Assembly (NCBI RefSeq): GCF_000732615.1 | Contig: NZ_JPGL01000010.1 | Coordinates: 124,001-188,000, forward strand | Length of the DNA stretch: 64,000 nucleotides | Origin: Burkholderia paludis | GTDB lineage: Bacteria > Pseudomonadota > Gammaproteobacteria > Burkholderiales > Burkholderiaceae | Direction of reading: 5' to 3' | In this document: one piece after another, positions 1 to 8,293 of the stretch | Layout of the letters: every line of letters starts with the position of its first letter | Position numbering within the stretch: the stretch's first letter is position 1 | Notes under the pieces: model-generated | Seen by the model: the letters and a program-made list of their open reading frames with translations, nothing else | What the model was told of the DNA's origin: nothing | Database searches by the model: none | Position numbers and translations under genes: made by a program

Positions 1-821
1 AACTCATCGAGATTTGCAGGGGGTGTTCTGTTTGCAGGTAGCGCCATCAATCCAAATGGCAGTTCCACGAATCCCCACGGCGCAACGAGCTGCCCCTCGT
101 TAAGCTCTTTACGTACAAGTCTGCGCTCGACGAGGGCAACGCCGAGTCCGGAGAGTGCAGCTTCAATGCATAGGTGCGTGTGCGGGAACGATATCTCTCC
201 TCCGGTTCCGACTCCGCAATTGGCCCGCTCGTCCCAATGTGTCCATGCACTTGATGTGAAATCGTGGGCAATGCGTATGCCGGTCTCGGCTGAGCCTCGA
301 TATGCAGGGGAACACACGGGTCCGAATGTAACTGGCGCAAGCAGCGTTGCGCGACCGAGGTCGCTTTCCGGATATGACGTGAGATCCCATGCAATGACCA
401 GGTCTGCTCCTTCGTTGCGGATTTCACGAGCCGAGGTCATTGACAGGCGGATACGGACATCAGGATGCTCGCGATAGAAGTCCGCTAGATTGGGAACGAG
501 CCAACGCATTGCGAAAGTCGCGCTACAAGCAACGTGCAAACCTGCGCGTTGTACCTGATCGCGTACCTTCGCGTAGCCGTGTTCGAGCTGCTCGAAAACT
601 GACGTGACAACGGAGTTAAGTTGCTGCCCGTGTCGATTCAGTTTTAGCCCTGTTCCGTCCTTGTCAAAGAGCGGGGCTCCTACATGCTCTTGAAGGAGCC
701 TCAACTGCCGGCTCACCGCGCCGTGCGTTCTGGACAGCTCGTCCGCGGCTTTTGTGACCGATTGATGCCTGGCCGTCGCTTCAAACGCGCGCAGCAAGGA
801 GAGCGGAGGTAGAGCACGCAT
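1..821 (-). CDS. LysR-family transcriptional regulator (3' end outside window)
   Basis: The reading frame is open from an ATG at 821 down to the window edge, about 273 codons, so only the last few dozen residues can be missing. The N-terminus (MRALPPLSLLRAFEATAR) followed by a helix-turn-helix with TKAADELSRTHGAVSRQL is the typical LysR DNA-binding domain, closest in style to GcvA/AmpR-type members. The rest is an effector-binding domain (FAMRWLVPNLADFY, then GLGVALVERRLVR). LysR proteins act as cytoplasmic tetramers that control a divergent gene; here the divergent neighbour is a methyltransferase starting at 1052. The 230-bp gap between them is the likely shared control region. The effector is unknown. 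Confidence 0.85.
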   Translation of the reverse strand, partial: MRALPPLSLLRAFEATARHQSVTKAADELSRTHGAVSRQLRLLQEHVGAPLFDKDGTGLKLNRHGQQLNSVVTSVFEQLEHGYAKVRDQVQRAGLHVACSATFAMRWLVPNLADFYREHPDVRIRLSMTSAREIRNEGADLVIAWDLTSYPESDLGRATLLAPVTFGPVCSPAYRGSAETGIRIAHDFTSSAWTHWDERANCGVGTGGEISFPHTHLCIEAALSGLGVALVERRLVRKELNEGQLVAPWGFVELPFGLMALPANRTPPANLDE

Positions 822-1051
822 GTTTCTGCCCCTTCGTTAAAAAAACTGACGGATACGAGCAAAAAAACTCGATGTTCGAATAGTACCGTGTGCGCTTATT
901 CTAGTTTTCGCAAACTATCGGCGATGCAGGAGAGACACCTTCAGCAGTCTTTCCGTCGTTGAAGGTGGCTGCATGAGACACCGAGTTCGTTGCGCAAAAG
1001 GATTATGCAATAACAAGCTTTCGTTAGTTTACTAGTGAAAAGGATCTGCAC

Positions 1052-1828
1052 ATGGATAACAGACACGAGGACGGCAGTGCGGGCGATGCCAACTATGGAT
1101 CGATAGGTATCAACTACACCCTTTACCGGCAACCTGATCCTTATATTGATGGCTGCATCAGGAAAGCTCTCGGCGATACCCGATCGGTTCTCAATGTCGG
1201 GGCCGGCGCTGGCTCCTACGAGCCTCTTGACCGTGATGTCACGGCAGTTGAACCTTCGGCCTCGATGCGGGCCCAGCGGCCTCCGTATCTCCCGATTGCC
1301 ATCGATGCGGTGGCGCAAAGCCTGCCTTTCGCGGATGACAGCTTCGATGCAAGCATGTCGACGTTCTCGGTGCATCAGTGGCCCGACCTGAACGCCGGAC
1401 TTGCCGAAATGCGGAGAGTGTCGCGCGGACCCGTGTTGATCCTGACGTGCGATCCTGCACAACTAAGCGCCTCCTGGCTTGCGGAATATGCGCCCGAGAT
1501 GATCGCAGTGGAGGCGCGGCGATACCCGGCGATTCAGTCCATCGTCGATGGATTGGGCGGCCGGGTGGACGTCGAGTCCGTGAAGATTCCCTTGAATTGC
1601 GTGGACGGCTTCGCCGAAGGCTATTACGGGCGACCTGAAAGGTTGCTTGAAGCCGGCGCGCGGCGCGCCAATTCCGCATGGAGCTTCGTTGAACCTGGCG
1701 TGGAGGCGCGTTTTGCAGAGCGCCTCAGCCGCGATCTCGAAAACGGCGCGTGGGACGCAAAGTATGGCTTTCTTCGCACGCTGCCGATGTTCGATGGATC
1801 ACTGAGATTGATTACCGGTCATGCCTAG
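1052..1828 (+). CDS. Class I SAM-dependent methyltransferase
   Basis: A 258-residue protein with the SAM-binding glycine motif VLNVGAGAGSYEP near residues 46-58, an acidic loop (VTAVEPSASM) and the motif-III region SLPFADDSFDASMSTFSVHQW, all typical of Methyltransf_11-type enzymes (UbiE/small-molecule group). A ribosome site (AAAAGGA) lies 8 bases before the ATG. The substrate cannot be read from the sequence. The gene is divergent from the LysR regulator on its left, which probably controls it. Downstream it runs straight into a stretch of broken genes. Confidence 0.8.
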   Translation: MDNRHEDGSAGDANYGSIGINYTLYRQPDPYIDGCIRKALGDTRSVLNVGAGAGSYEPLDRDVTAVEPSASMRAQRPPYLPIAIDAVAQSLPFADDSFDASMSTFSVHQWPDLNAGLAEMRRVSRGPVLILTCDPAQLSASWLAEYAPEMIAVEARRYPAIQSIVDGLGGRVDVESVKIPLNCVDGFAEGYYGRPERLLEAGARRANSAWSFVEPGVEARFAERLSRDLENGAWDAKYGFLRTLPMFDGSLRLITGHA

Positions 1829-1891
1829 CCACTCGAAGCGATCTCGAACGGGGTTGGGTGTAATAAGGCCGTCCGTTAAATGTAATACTGG

Positions 1892-2089
1892 CTATTGCTG
1901 CGGCATCAACACACCGTCTTGGGAAAGAAGGTTTGACAGTTCAGACGGGGAGAGTCGTTTCATCTTCTTTTCGATCTTGCGATCGTATTACCTGTCGTTG
2001 GGCTCCGAGGCCTGAGCCTTGCGGGCGTATTGCTGGACGAAGCGACTAAGTTCGCCAGCTAGCCGAGTTTTCGTGCGATTCGTAGTCAT
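1892..2089 (-). pseudogene. Small basic protein gene with an in-frame stop
   Basis: From the ATG at 2089 the frame reads MTTNRTKTRLAGELSRFVQQ and on to ...SEPNDR, then an in-frame TAA (1988-1990, codon 34), then continues in the same frame as YDRKIEKKMKRLSPSELSNL to a second stop at 1892. The two halves read like one continuous highly charged protein of about 65 residues. It recalls a small conserved hypothetical family with an NDR-x-YDRK core, from memory only. The function is unknown. The stop makes this a likely pseudogene, or a 33-residue product if still expressed. Confidence 0.5.
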
Positions 2090-2108
2090 GTGTCGATCTC
2101 GCACTAAT

Positions 2109-2388
2109 TCAAGTCGTATGGCCGACAAGTCGACTTAGCTCAAGTACGTCGACCCGTTGTCCGACTCTCACGCTTTCGGAAAAAACTTGCCCAACTGGGA
2201 AAGGTGATGTCGACTCTCAAGCTTTCACCTGGATAGTGAATTTCATTATCGGCGTACGAGTGAAATCGACTGAAGAGATCATTGTCGACTGTGAATTTAT
2301 GGTGCGGTGCGTACCCGCTGCGCACTCCGCGCGTCCTCGGCTCAGGAACGTCCGCTGCAATATGGAATGTTGCAATTACGTTTTGCAT
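2109..2388 (-). pseudogene. EF-Tu domain-like small protein, frameshifted
   Basis: From ATG 2388 the frame reads MQNVIATFH..., then SGYAPHHKF and IHYPGESLRVDITF. These align by eye with the C-terminal domain of elongation factor Tu (GYRPQFYF ... MPGDNIKMVVTL). After PSWASF the frame runs into nonsense and stops at 2140. Shifting one base at a six-base A run (plus strand 2180-2185) restores SESVRVGQRVDVLELSRLVG, matching the last EF-Tu strand (LRFAIREGGRTVG), with a stop at 2109. So this is a one-domain EF-Tu-like protein of about 92 residues broken by a homopolymer indel. It is far too short to be EF-Tu itself, and its role is unknown. Confidence 0.5.
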
Positions 2389-2518
2389 TGAGCTACCGTG
2401 CGTGTTTCGATCATGTATGCAACTACCGGTTGAATTCATCGTCAGTCCCAATCGCACACTGACCACTACGGCGTTCACGTCGGAGAGCAATTGCATCCCA
2501 ACACATGCTTTTTCGTGT

Positions 2519-3163
2519 TTACCAGTATGCGTCCATTCCATGCTCCCGACGAGCCCAATATTCGCACCACCTGGCGGCCGAAAACAGTATGTGCGCGGTC
2601 GACTCCGGGCTTTCAGGCTCGATTCCGTCAACTGTCTTTACATGCTCCACATGTGACACCTTTTCCCGTTGTGCATATGATGTGGCTGCGTCACGAATTC
2701 TCTCGCCCAGAACACCAAGATCTCTCGCAAGACAGGACTTGTAGAGGCCGGCGGTAACGTCGTCTCCTAGTATCCCGCAATGTTCTACCAGAAATTGTGC
2801 GCGAAAACTGTAGAGTTCGACATACCCAAAGGCGCCATTGGAATAGACCGGGATCCCATCGCATGGGGCAGCCAACTCAATCACGTAATAGCCTTCCATG
2901 GAGCGCATGAACTCCGCCTCCGAAGTCGTCGGGTGCTGGATCGTCCGGTAGCGATCTCGCGCCCAGGCATCGGCCCCAGGATCAAATCCGACTTGTGGTG
3001 CCTTGATCGTTTCGAACGGCGATACCTGAATTCCCAGCCATTGATTTGTAAGCTGCTCCTTGTCGATTGAAGCATCGCCACCTACAAGCAAGGAAAAAAT
3101 CCGTTCAAATTCGTCCTTGCATCCTGCCTTTGGCCTACCAATTGGATTCCAGTCGAGTCCCAT
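2519..3163 (-). CDS. Conserved hypothetical protein, 214 residues
   Basis: I do not recognise a named family. The ATG at 3163 is preferred over an upstream TTG because an AGGA sits 8 bases before it. The protein begins MGLDWNPIGRPKAG, has no signal peptide or membrane segment, and carries a central YYVIELAAPCDGIPVYSNG stretch with aromatic residues, then a helical C-terminus ending WARREHGMDAYW. It looks like a soluble cytoplasmic protein. Neighbours on the same strand are two broken small genes. The setting, with orphan small genes and IS scraps, resembles islands of immunity-type proteins, but that is inference only. Confidence 0.6.
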   Translation of the reverse strand: MGLDWNPIGRPKAGCKDEFERIFSLLVGGDASIDKEQLTNQWLGIQVSPFETIKAPQVGFDPGADAWARDRYRTIQHPTTSEAEFMRSMEGYYVIELAAPCDGIPVYSNGAFGYVELYSFRAQFLVEHCGILGDDVTAGLYKSCLARDLGVLGERIRDAATSYAQREKVSHVEHVKTVDGIEPESPESTAHILFSAARWCEYWARREHGMDAYW

Positions 3164-3413
3164 CAATTTTTCCTGTTGACTTAAGCAACTTTACGAACTG
3201 TGGTGTGGCTATTCCACGAAAATAGCATTGTCGACGATCCAGGCTCTTACATCGAATGACCGATTCTGGCCGAGGGCGTGTCAAAACGAAAATTACCACT
3301 TTTTTGGGGGGTGAATTTATCGTAAACGAGTTCCCAGCCCCGTCTCGACGGACTGAATAGAAATGTCCAGAGTGGTTCCCATCGGACAGTAGTGGGAACC
3401 GCAGGTCATTTGC

Positions 3414-5039
3414 CTACTGGCAGCCGGCGACCGGCGTACCTCCAGCCTTCACGATCGCAGCTTGCTGTACGAGGCAATCTGCTTGGGCTTTAAGTTTCGT
3501 GTCGTTGAGCGTGGCGTTGGTGGTCGATAGCGTGGATTGAGCAGTGAGCGCGGTGTTGCGCTGACCAATAGCCGTGTTCTCGGCGCCCAACGCGGTCGAG
3601 TAGCTGTTGGCCGCACCGCTTACGGCGGTGAGACCTTGGGCCAACGTCGAGGTGTTGGCCAATGACAGGACTGTAGGGGCGCCGTCAGCGGACAACGTGG
3701 CGGAGATCGTCACGTCGTCGCCCACGTGCGTATGTAACGGAACAAGGATCCGTTTGCCCAATTGGGGCAGCGTGATCGGAACGCTAGGCGCTAGGTCCGC
3801 ATTCGCGCTGGTAGTTTGGGTAATCACCACGCCTTGGGTGTCCGGGTCGAGGCACTTGCCTAAGCACGTACGAGCAAGGCCTGCGGCGGGTTGCCGCAGC
3901 ACCAGGCCCTTGATCTGCCCATTTGCGTCTGACGCGGGATCGGTTGCGGCCGTGGGTTGAGCGGGTAATGCGTCGGAGGCTCCGGCGGGCTGCGTCGCGG
4001 TGGTAGACCTCAGCACGTAGATTGCGATTTCACCGTCATCCGTGGATTGCGGATCCTTCGGAATGGAATTGGCAGCCCCATTGATCGTGACATAGACGGT
4101 CTTTTTGGCCTTGTCCGGGTCGACCCAAAGCGCTTTAATGTAGCGCCAAAGATCGACCGGAACCTCGGCTTTCATGAGACGGGGTTGGCTCAGCGCCCCC
4201 TCTACGGGTTTGAACTGATTGGCGGTCGGAACAACAGCGATGGGTATCGTGAACGACACTTTTTTGAGCGCGTCAGCCATCGTCGAGGTGTCCTGGTTGA
4301 GTGTCACTTCTGCAGCCGACGTGGCTTGAGCAGACTTTGCCGCACTGGCCTTCTGGGACGCGCTCTTGAGTTCAGTCTGAGCCTTCGTGTAGTCCTTTAA
4401 AGCCGCCTGGGCTGTCCCGGAACAAGCATTGCTATCCAAAAAAATCTGTTTTGTCGTATCGTTTGGGATCAGCTTTTTTTGCTTGCTCGTCAAATTGGCG
4501 AAATCCAAAGGTTCGTCGTAGGTCCCGTTGAATTGCGTGGATGATGGACTCGCGTTCCTGGGAACATGTACCCCAGCGGTCAATACATCCCCTGCGATCG
4601 TCGCGACGGATTGCAACCCGGCCCCTACCACCTGCAGCGATTGGTCTGCCAACTCCCCATTCACGCCTTGCAGCGTGCCATCAGATGCCGTAGTAAATTT
4701 CACGTTGGCGTTTTTGAATGCCCCTTGCAGGCTGGTGGTAGGCACGTAGAAATATTGGTTGGGATCGACGGGATAGGAAGGGGTAATCGTCGCTGATATC
4801 TTCACTCCGATCGATGGAACGTCCCTCACGTTCCGGGTCGTTTCACCGCACTTGGTCAAGGTCACAGTGTAGAGTACGGTGACCATCGCCTCGGGCAGAG
4901 CATAACGGTACGAGTCCACAGGAGGGTCCTTCTTTGATGGATCGTAATGCACGCTAACCAGGGTAGTGCAACCAACCACAGCGAGAGCGAGCAGAGAAAT
5001 CAAGACAGCCTGTTGTTGGATTCGTTTTTGCTCCAGCAT
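3414..5039 (-). CDS. Putative lipoprotein, 541 residues
   Basis: The chosen ATG (5039) has GGAG 6 bases upstream and gives MLEQKRIQQQAVLISLLALAVVGC, a basic start, hydrophobic core and lipobox (AVVGC), so the mature protein should be a lipid-anchored envelope protein beginning at that cysteine near residue 24. The open frame extends upstream to 5213 but that part lacks signal features. The body is rich in Thr, Ser, Ala and Val. It has a Lys/Ala-rich helical stretch in the middle (KDYTKAQTELKSASQKASAA), a cysteine pair (CLGKC) and a C-terminal coiled-coil-like region (NTAIGQRNTALTAQSTLSTT) ending in two cysteines. No known domain was recognised. Confidence 0.65.
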   Translation of the reverse strand: MLEQKRIQQQAVLISLLALAVVGCTTLVSVHYDPSKKDPPVDSYRYALPEAMVTVLYTVTLTKCGETTRNVRDVPSIGVKISATITPSYPVDPNQYFYVPTTSLQGAFKNANVKFTTASDGTLQGVNGELADQSLQVVGAGLQSVATIAGDVLTAGVHVPRNASPSSTQFNGTYDEPLDFANLTSKQKKLIPNDTTKQIFLDSNACSGTAQAALKDYTKAQTELKSASQKASAAKSAQATSAAEVTLNQDTSTMADALKKVSFTIPIAVVPTANQFKPVEGALSQPRLMKAEVPVDLWRYIKALWVDPDKAKKTVYVTINGAANSIPKDPQSTDDGEIAIYVLRSTTATQPAGASDALPAQPTAATDPASDANGQIKGLVLRQPAAGLARTCLGKCLDPDTQGVVITQTTSANADLAPSVPITLPQLGKRILVPLHTHVGDDVTISATLSADGAPTVLSLANTSTLAQGLTAVSGAANSYSTALGAENTAIGQRNTALTAQSTLSTTNATLNDTKLKAQADCLVQQAAIVKAGGTPVAGCQ

Positions 5040-5240
5040 GACGGTCTCCGACGGCCTGGGTGTGGGGTCGTACACCGAGAAAAGTATAGAAGATGGATCT
5101 CCCTCGGCAAGGTCAATCTGTCTGCCGAGGGCAAGCGGCAAGTCAAGTCGGCGCGATCGTACCGGGCGCGTAATCTGTATCGCTGCCACGTTGGTGGCGG
5201 GTAAGCGTGTCACCGGAGCCGTCTTGTGTAGCGCTGGCGT

Positions 5241-5690
5241 TTATGCGATGGCGAGCTGATCGGCGACAGCCCACGGCGTGAGCTCATTGATCCGGTTAAT
5301 CGGGTGATCCGCGATGCGTGCCAGCACGTGACGCAGATATGCTTCGGGATCGATGCCATTCCTTGGCCGGCGGTGCCGATCCGGCTGTAGATCGCAGCAG
5401 CGCGCTCGCAGCCTGAGTCCGCACCCGCGAACAGGTAATTGCGCCGTCCGATTGCAACCCCTCGTAGCGCGCGTTCAACTGGCGGGTGTCGATCTCCAGA
5501 TGCCCGTCGTCTCAATGGCGCGTGAGCGCTTCCCACCGGTTCAACGCAGAGGATCGCCCGGCTCCTGGCGGATTTGCCCGCGAGCGTTTCCAGCGTGGCA
5601 CTCAGCCACGCATCGAGTTGATCGAGCGGGCGCCTGGCATGCTCCGTAAGCGCCCGACCAGAACCGTAGCGTGGGCTGTTGACGGCGGGG
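5241..5690 (-). mobile_element. IS66-family transposase 3' fragment, copy 1 (frameshifted)
   Basis: The minus strand encodes the tail of an IS66 transposase (TnpC): LDQLDAWLSATLETLAGKSA, then [20 protein letters not shown] and [13 protein letters not shown], and in another frame [20 protein letters not shown] and [16 protein letters not shown] with a natural stop at 5241-5243. At least two frame changes are needed to follow it, and the N-terminal DNA-binding and catalytic parts are missing, so it is dead. A second scrap of a related copy lies directly beside it on the same strand. No terminal inverted repeats were identified. Confidence 0.85.
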
Positions 5691-5697
5691 GGCGATG

Positions 5698-6010
5698 CTA
5701 TCGGATGGGTTCGACGCGAGCGGTTGATGGCAGCAACGGCGCCACGCGCCACGGCATCAGCTCGTCAATCCAGCTGACCGGATGGTCAGCGATACGCTCG
5801 AGAACGTAGGCAAGATACGCCTCGCGAGCGAGGCCGTTCAGGCGTGCCGTGCCGATCAGGCTGTACATCGCGGCGGCACGTTCTCCGCCAGCGTCGGCGC
5901 CGGCGTACAAGTAGTTGCGCCTGTCGATCGCGACGCCGCGCAGCGCTCGTTCAGCAATCAGGTTGTCGATCTCTGCGCACCCGTCGCTGCAGTGAGGATC
6001 TCCGCTGGGG
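5698..6010 (-). mobile_element. IS66-family transposase 3' fragment, copy 2
   Basis: A second minus-strand scrap reads [60 protein letters not shown] and RIADHPVSWIDELMPWRVAP, about 95 residues of an IS66 TnpC C-terminus, in one frame to the stop at 5698. Upstream (above about 6010) the same frame loses similarity. It differs from copy 1 in many positions, so the two come from different IS66 relatives rather than a recent duplication. It marks this segment as a place of repeated insertion and decay. Confidence 0.8.
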
Positions 6011-6331
6011 GGCGCCAGATAACAGATACGTAGCCGCATCTTTCCAGTGAGGCTAACGACATGCTCGTCGACAGGCGACCGGGCATCTTCCATCATGAAG
6101 CCGCCATCACCTATGGCAAGGATACGTCGCGTGGATGCTCCGGTCGCTGATTGTCGGGCTTCTCGCAAAACCATAAATACCCGAGGTTCCGAATCTCGAC
6201 GAAGCCGGTGGCTGTGTCGAACGGTTCATTTCGTTCGAACCCGGGACGATAGCAACCGCACCCGCCCCTACCTTGGCAGCGATCGGGAGAGACAGATAAC
6301 GCACTTCAAATCAGATCTCCATTTGGTTAGC

Positions 6332-6532
6332 TCACGTGCGCGGCGCAAGACTCCTTGAGACAGCTCGCCAAAACTGTGCCGCCTTGAAGTCGTCGGTAGA
6401 TTCCGCTTTATCTGCCAAACCAGCAGCGAAGATATGAGCAGCCCTTCCATGACGCAGCGCGAGTTCGTGCGCCTCCCTCGACACCTCGACCCAATCTAAT
6501 GTTGCCTCTGCTTTTCCGTCATCAGTATCCAT
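6332..6532 (-). CDS. Small conserved hypothetical protein, 66 residues
   Basis: The ATG at 6532 follows an AAAAGGG ribosome site. The product begins MDTDDGKAEATLDWVEVSRE and continues through HELALRHGRAAHIFAAGLAD to an acidic-basic helical end (AAQFWRAVSRSLAPRT). It is soluble, mostly helical by composition and has no known motif. Similar tiny proteins ending in FWRAV-S-L-PR are familiar as hypothetical proteins in Burkholderia, from memory only. Its function is unknown. Confidence 0.55.
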   Translation of the reverse strand: MDTDDGKAEATLDWVEVSREAHELALRHGRAAHIFAAGLADKAESTDDFKAAQFWRAVSRSLAPRT

Positions 6533-6660
6533 GTGCCCTTTTCACGCCGCATCCGAAGCGGATTAACGCTACCATTGCCACCGATCTTGCGAACGCTGCC
6601 GATAGCCCCCTGCTGGCCGAACGTCGTCTGATGCAATCAGCCTGTTCGGCGTGCTTTTCA

Positions 6661-7185
6661 CTAAACCATTTGGTTCCCTGGAGGGGCCAACGACAGTCGC
6701 TGCATGATTGCTTCGACTGCCTGCTCAACCGACAACTTTGCGGTGTCGACGACGAGGTGCGCCGATTTCCATGGGTCGTATTGACGTTCAAGCACGCTCT
6801 GCCATGTCGGCAACTGAAAATCGGGAATATCGGCCTGTCTCCCCTCGACCCTACGCCGGTGCATGGCAGCATCCGAACAAACCAATTCGATCTCGCAAAT
6901 CCGCACCCCTGCGTCGAACGCTACACTTCTCCAGGCGCTACGTGTAATTTGCAATGAATTGACCGAGTCCGCGACGACAGTCGACCCAAGCCGCAAGTTA
7001 TCGGCGGCAACCGCATATGCGGCCAGATAGCCACCGGCCCCAATATCCGCTTGGCCGCCTCTGCACGCCTTGATCGCCTGTTCCAATGTATCCATGCGCA
7101 GATAAACGGCCGCGAGCTTGCGTGCGAGCATTTGCGCTACTGTCGTCTTCCCGGTGCCCGGTAGCCCGCCAAGGACGATCAACAC
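6661..7185 (-). CDS. P-loop kinase-like protein (AAA_33 type)
   Basis: A 174-residue protein beginning with a Walker A motif right at the N-terminus (LIVLGGLPGTGKTTVAQMLA), then a strand and loop RMDTLEQAI and VVADSVNSL that fit the nucleoside/shikimate kinase-like fold, and a basic lid-like segment MHRRRVEGRQ. This pattern belongs to the small AAA_33/zeta-toxin-like or adenylylsulfate-kinase-like family whose substrates are mostly unknown. The start is a GTG with GGGAG 7 bases before it. It is intact, unlike the neighbouring IS scraps. A kinase toxin or an antibiotic phosphotransferase role is possible but unsupported. Confidence 0.75.
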   Translation of the reverse strand: MLIVLGGLPGTGKTTVAQMLARKLAAVYLRMDTLEQAIKACRGGQADIGAGGYLAAYAVAADNLRLGSTVVADSVNSLQITRSAWRSVAFDAGVRICEIELVCSDAAMHRRRVEGRQADIPDFQLPTWQSVLERQYDPWKSAHLVVDTAKLSVEQAVEAIMQRLSLAPPGNQMV

Positions 7186-7337
7186 TTTCGATGCTCCCGG
7201 ATCAATAGACGGAGACAGATTGTTGTCGGTCTACGTCACAAGGTCGACTGTCTCGTTGTGGCCAACGTCTACCCGGCATGGCGGACCGTTACTGATCTGC
7301 GGCAGGAACCGGCCTGTCATCAAGCAGGCGCTCACGG

Positions 7338-7595
7338 TTACTCGGGTGACAATCTGATGTCCGCGTTTCCATAACCACCACGCTGCCCATCCCGAAGCAC
7401 GCGGCGAGCGCACTCGAGCCACTCAGGGAACACCGCGGCGTCCATGGGCGCCCCCTGCCCATTGGGTTCCCCCCATAGGGCCAGGCTGCTGAGAAGTGCG
7501 CCTAGCACTTCAGGCCTATCGAGAGACTCCCATTCCCGTTCGAGAAATTCGAACATGATCAGATACGCCTGGCGCAGCGTAACGGTAGACTCCAT
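7338..7595 (-). CDS. Hypothetical protein, possible immunity-type ORF
   Basis: With the ATG at 7595 the product is 85 residues: MESTVTLRQAYLIMFEFLER, then LGALLSSLALWGEPNG and AVFPEWLECARRVL. The pattern (short helix rich in aromatic residues, a hydrophobic ALLSSLAL stretch, then PEWL) recalls small proteins found downstream of Rhs and contact-dependent toxins, but this is recognition from memory. A longer frame continues upstream to 7781 without a good start; ATG 7610 is an alternative. No toxin gene is nearby, so if it is an immunity protein it is an orphan. Confidence 0.45.
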   Translation of the reverse strand: MESTVTLRQAYLIMFEFLEREWESLDRPEVLGALLSSLALWGEPNGQGAPMDAAVFPEWLECARRVLRDGQRGGYGNADIRLSPE

Positions 7596-7862
7596 CGATG
7601 GCTTTTCCATTCTGAACGTGTTCCGGCAGCAAAGCTGCCAGTCTATCTCGACGGTCCGGAATTGGCCGGGCCCAATCGGACGCGAGCGGCAGCGACGACT
7701 AAAAACGACCAAACCGATGCCTCTATCAGCCAATGAGGCCCAGTCTTCCCGATCAAGATACAGCTTGATTTCTCCAGGCAAAGCCTGTGTTGCGCACCCC
7801 AGGAATCGTGGCGCCGAGCAACTGCCTCTGGCCGAATCCGGAAGCCCACGCGCCCCTTTCCA

Positions 7863-8108
7863 TCACGGCTCCGAGATCACGATATGCTCGGCGTACTTCA
7901 ACGCTTCATCGATAAATATTCGGAGTGCAAGCGCAGCAGCAGATCTGTTCACCAGATAATCCACAAAGTAGAACCCGTCTTGCTCGAGCGAGTAGCTGTA
8001 GATTTCTGCCATCGAAGGCTGATCGACGGGGTTCGGTAATTTTTTGAAAAGCGCGGATGGATCGTAGCCGGCCGGGACGGAAAACTTGATCTTGTACTCG
8101 ATTCCCAT
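7863..8108 (-). CDS. Small hypothetical protein, 81 residues
   Basis: The ATG at 8108 has an AGGAG site 8 bases upstream, a strong reason to call it real. The protein starts MGIEYKIKFSVPAGYDPSAL and continues with SYSLEQDGFYFVDYLVNR and a C-terminal helix IFIDEALKYAEHIVIS. It looks like a compact alpha/beta single-domain protein. It is acidic with no membrane segment. It sits in the same run of small unlinked minus-strand genes as the protein above, a setting typical of orphan immunity genes; function unknown. Confidence 0.55.
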   Translation of the reverse strand: MGIEYKIKFSVPAGYDPSALFKKLPNPVDQPSMAEIYSYSLEQDGFYFVDYLVNRSAAALALRIFIDEALKYAEHIVISEP

Positions 8109-8293
8109 GACTCTGGTTCTCCTGAATACAACGGTAGATGGCGGCATGATCACCAACGGAGCACCGCATCACCGAGCAGCCGGACGTCACGCGACGGATT
8201 TCTCGCCTCGTCACCAGCGCGACCAGCGCCGTGTCGAATACGTCCCGCGTCTTAAACGCGCGATTCATCCGCCCAACACAACGCTGCCACCCA

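Noticed and set aside
5210..5752. 180-residue minus-strand frame read as an intact gene
   Set aside because: It is the frameshifted IS66 transposase tail, not a new protein.
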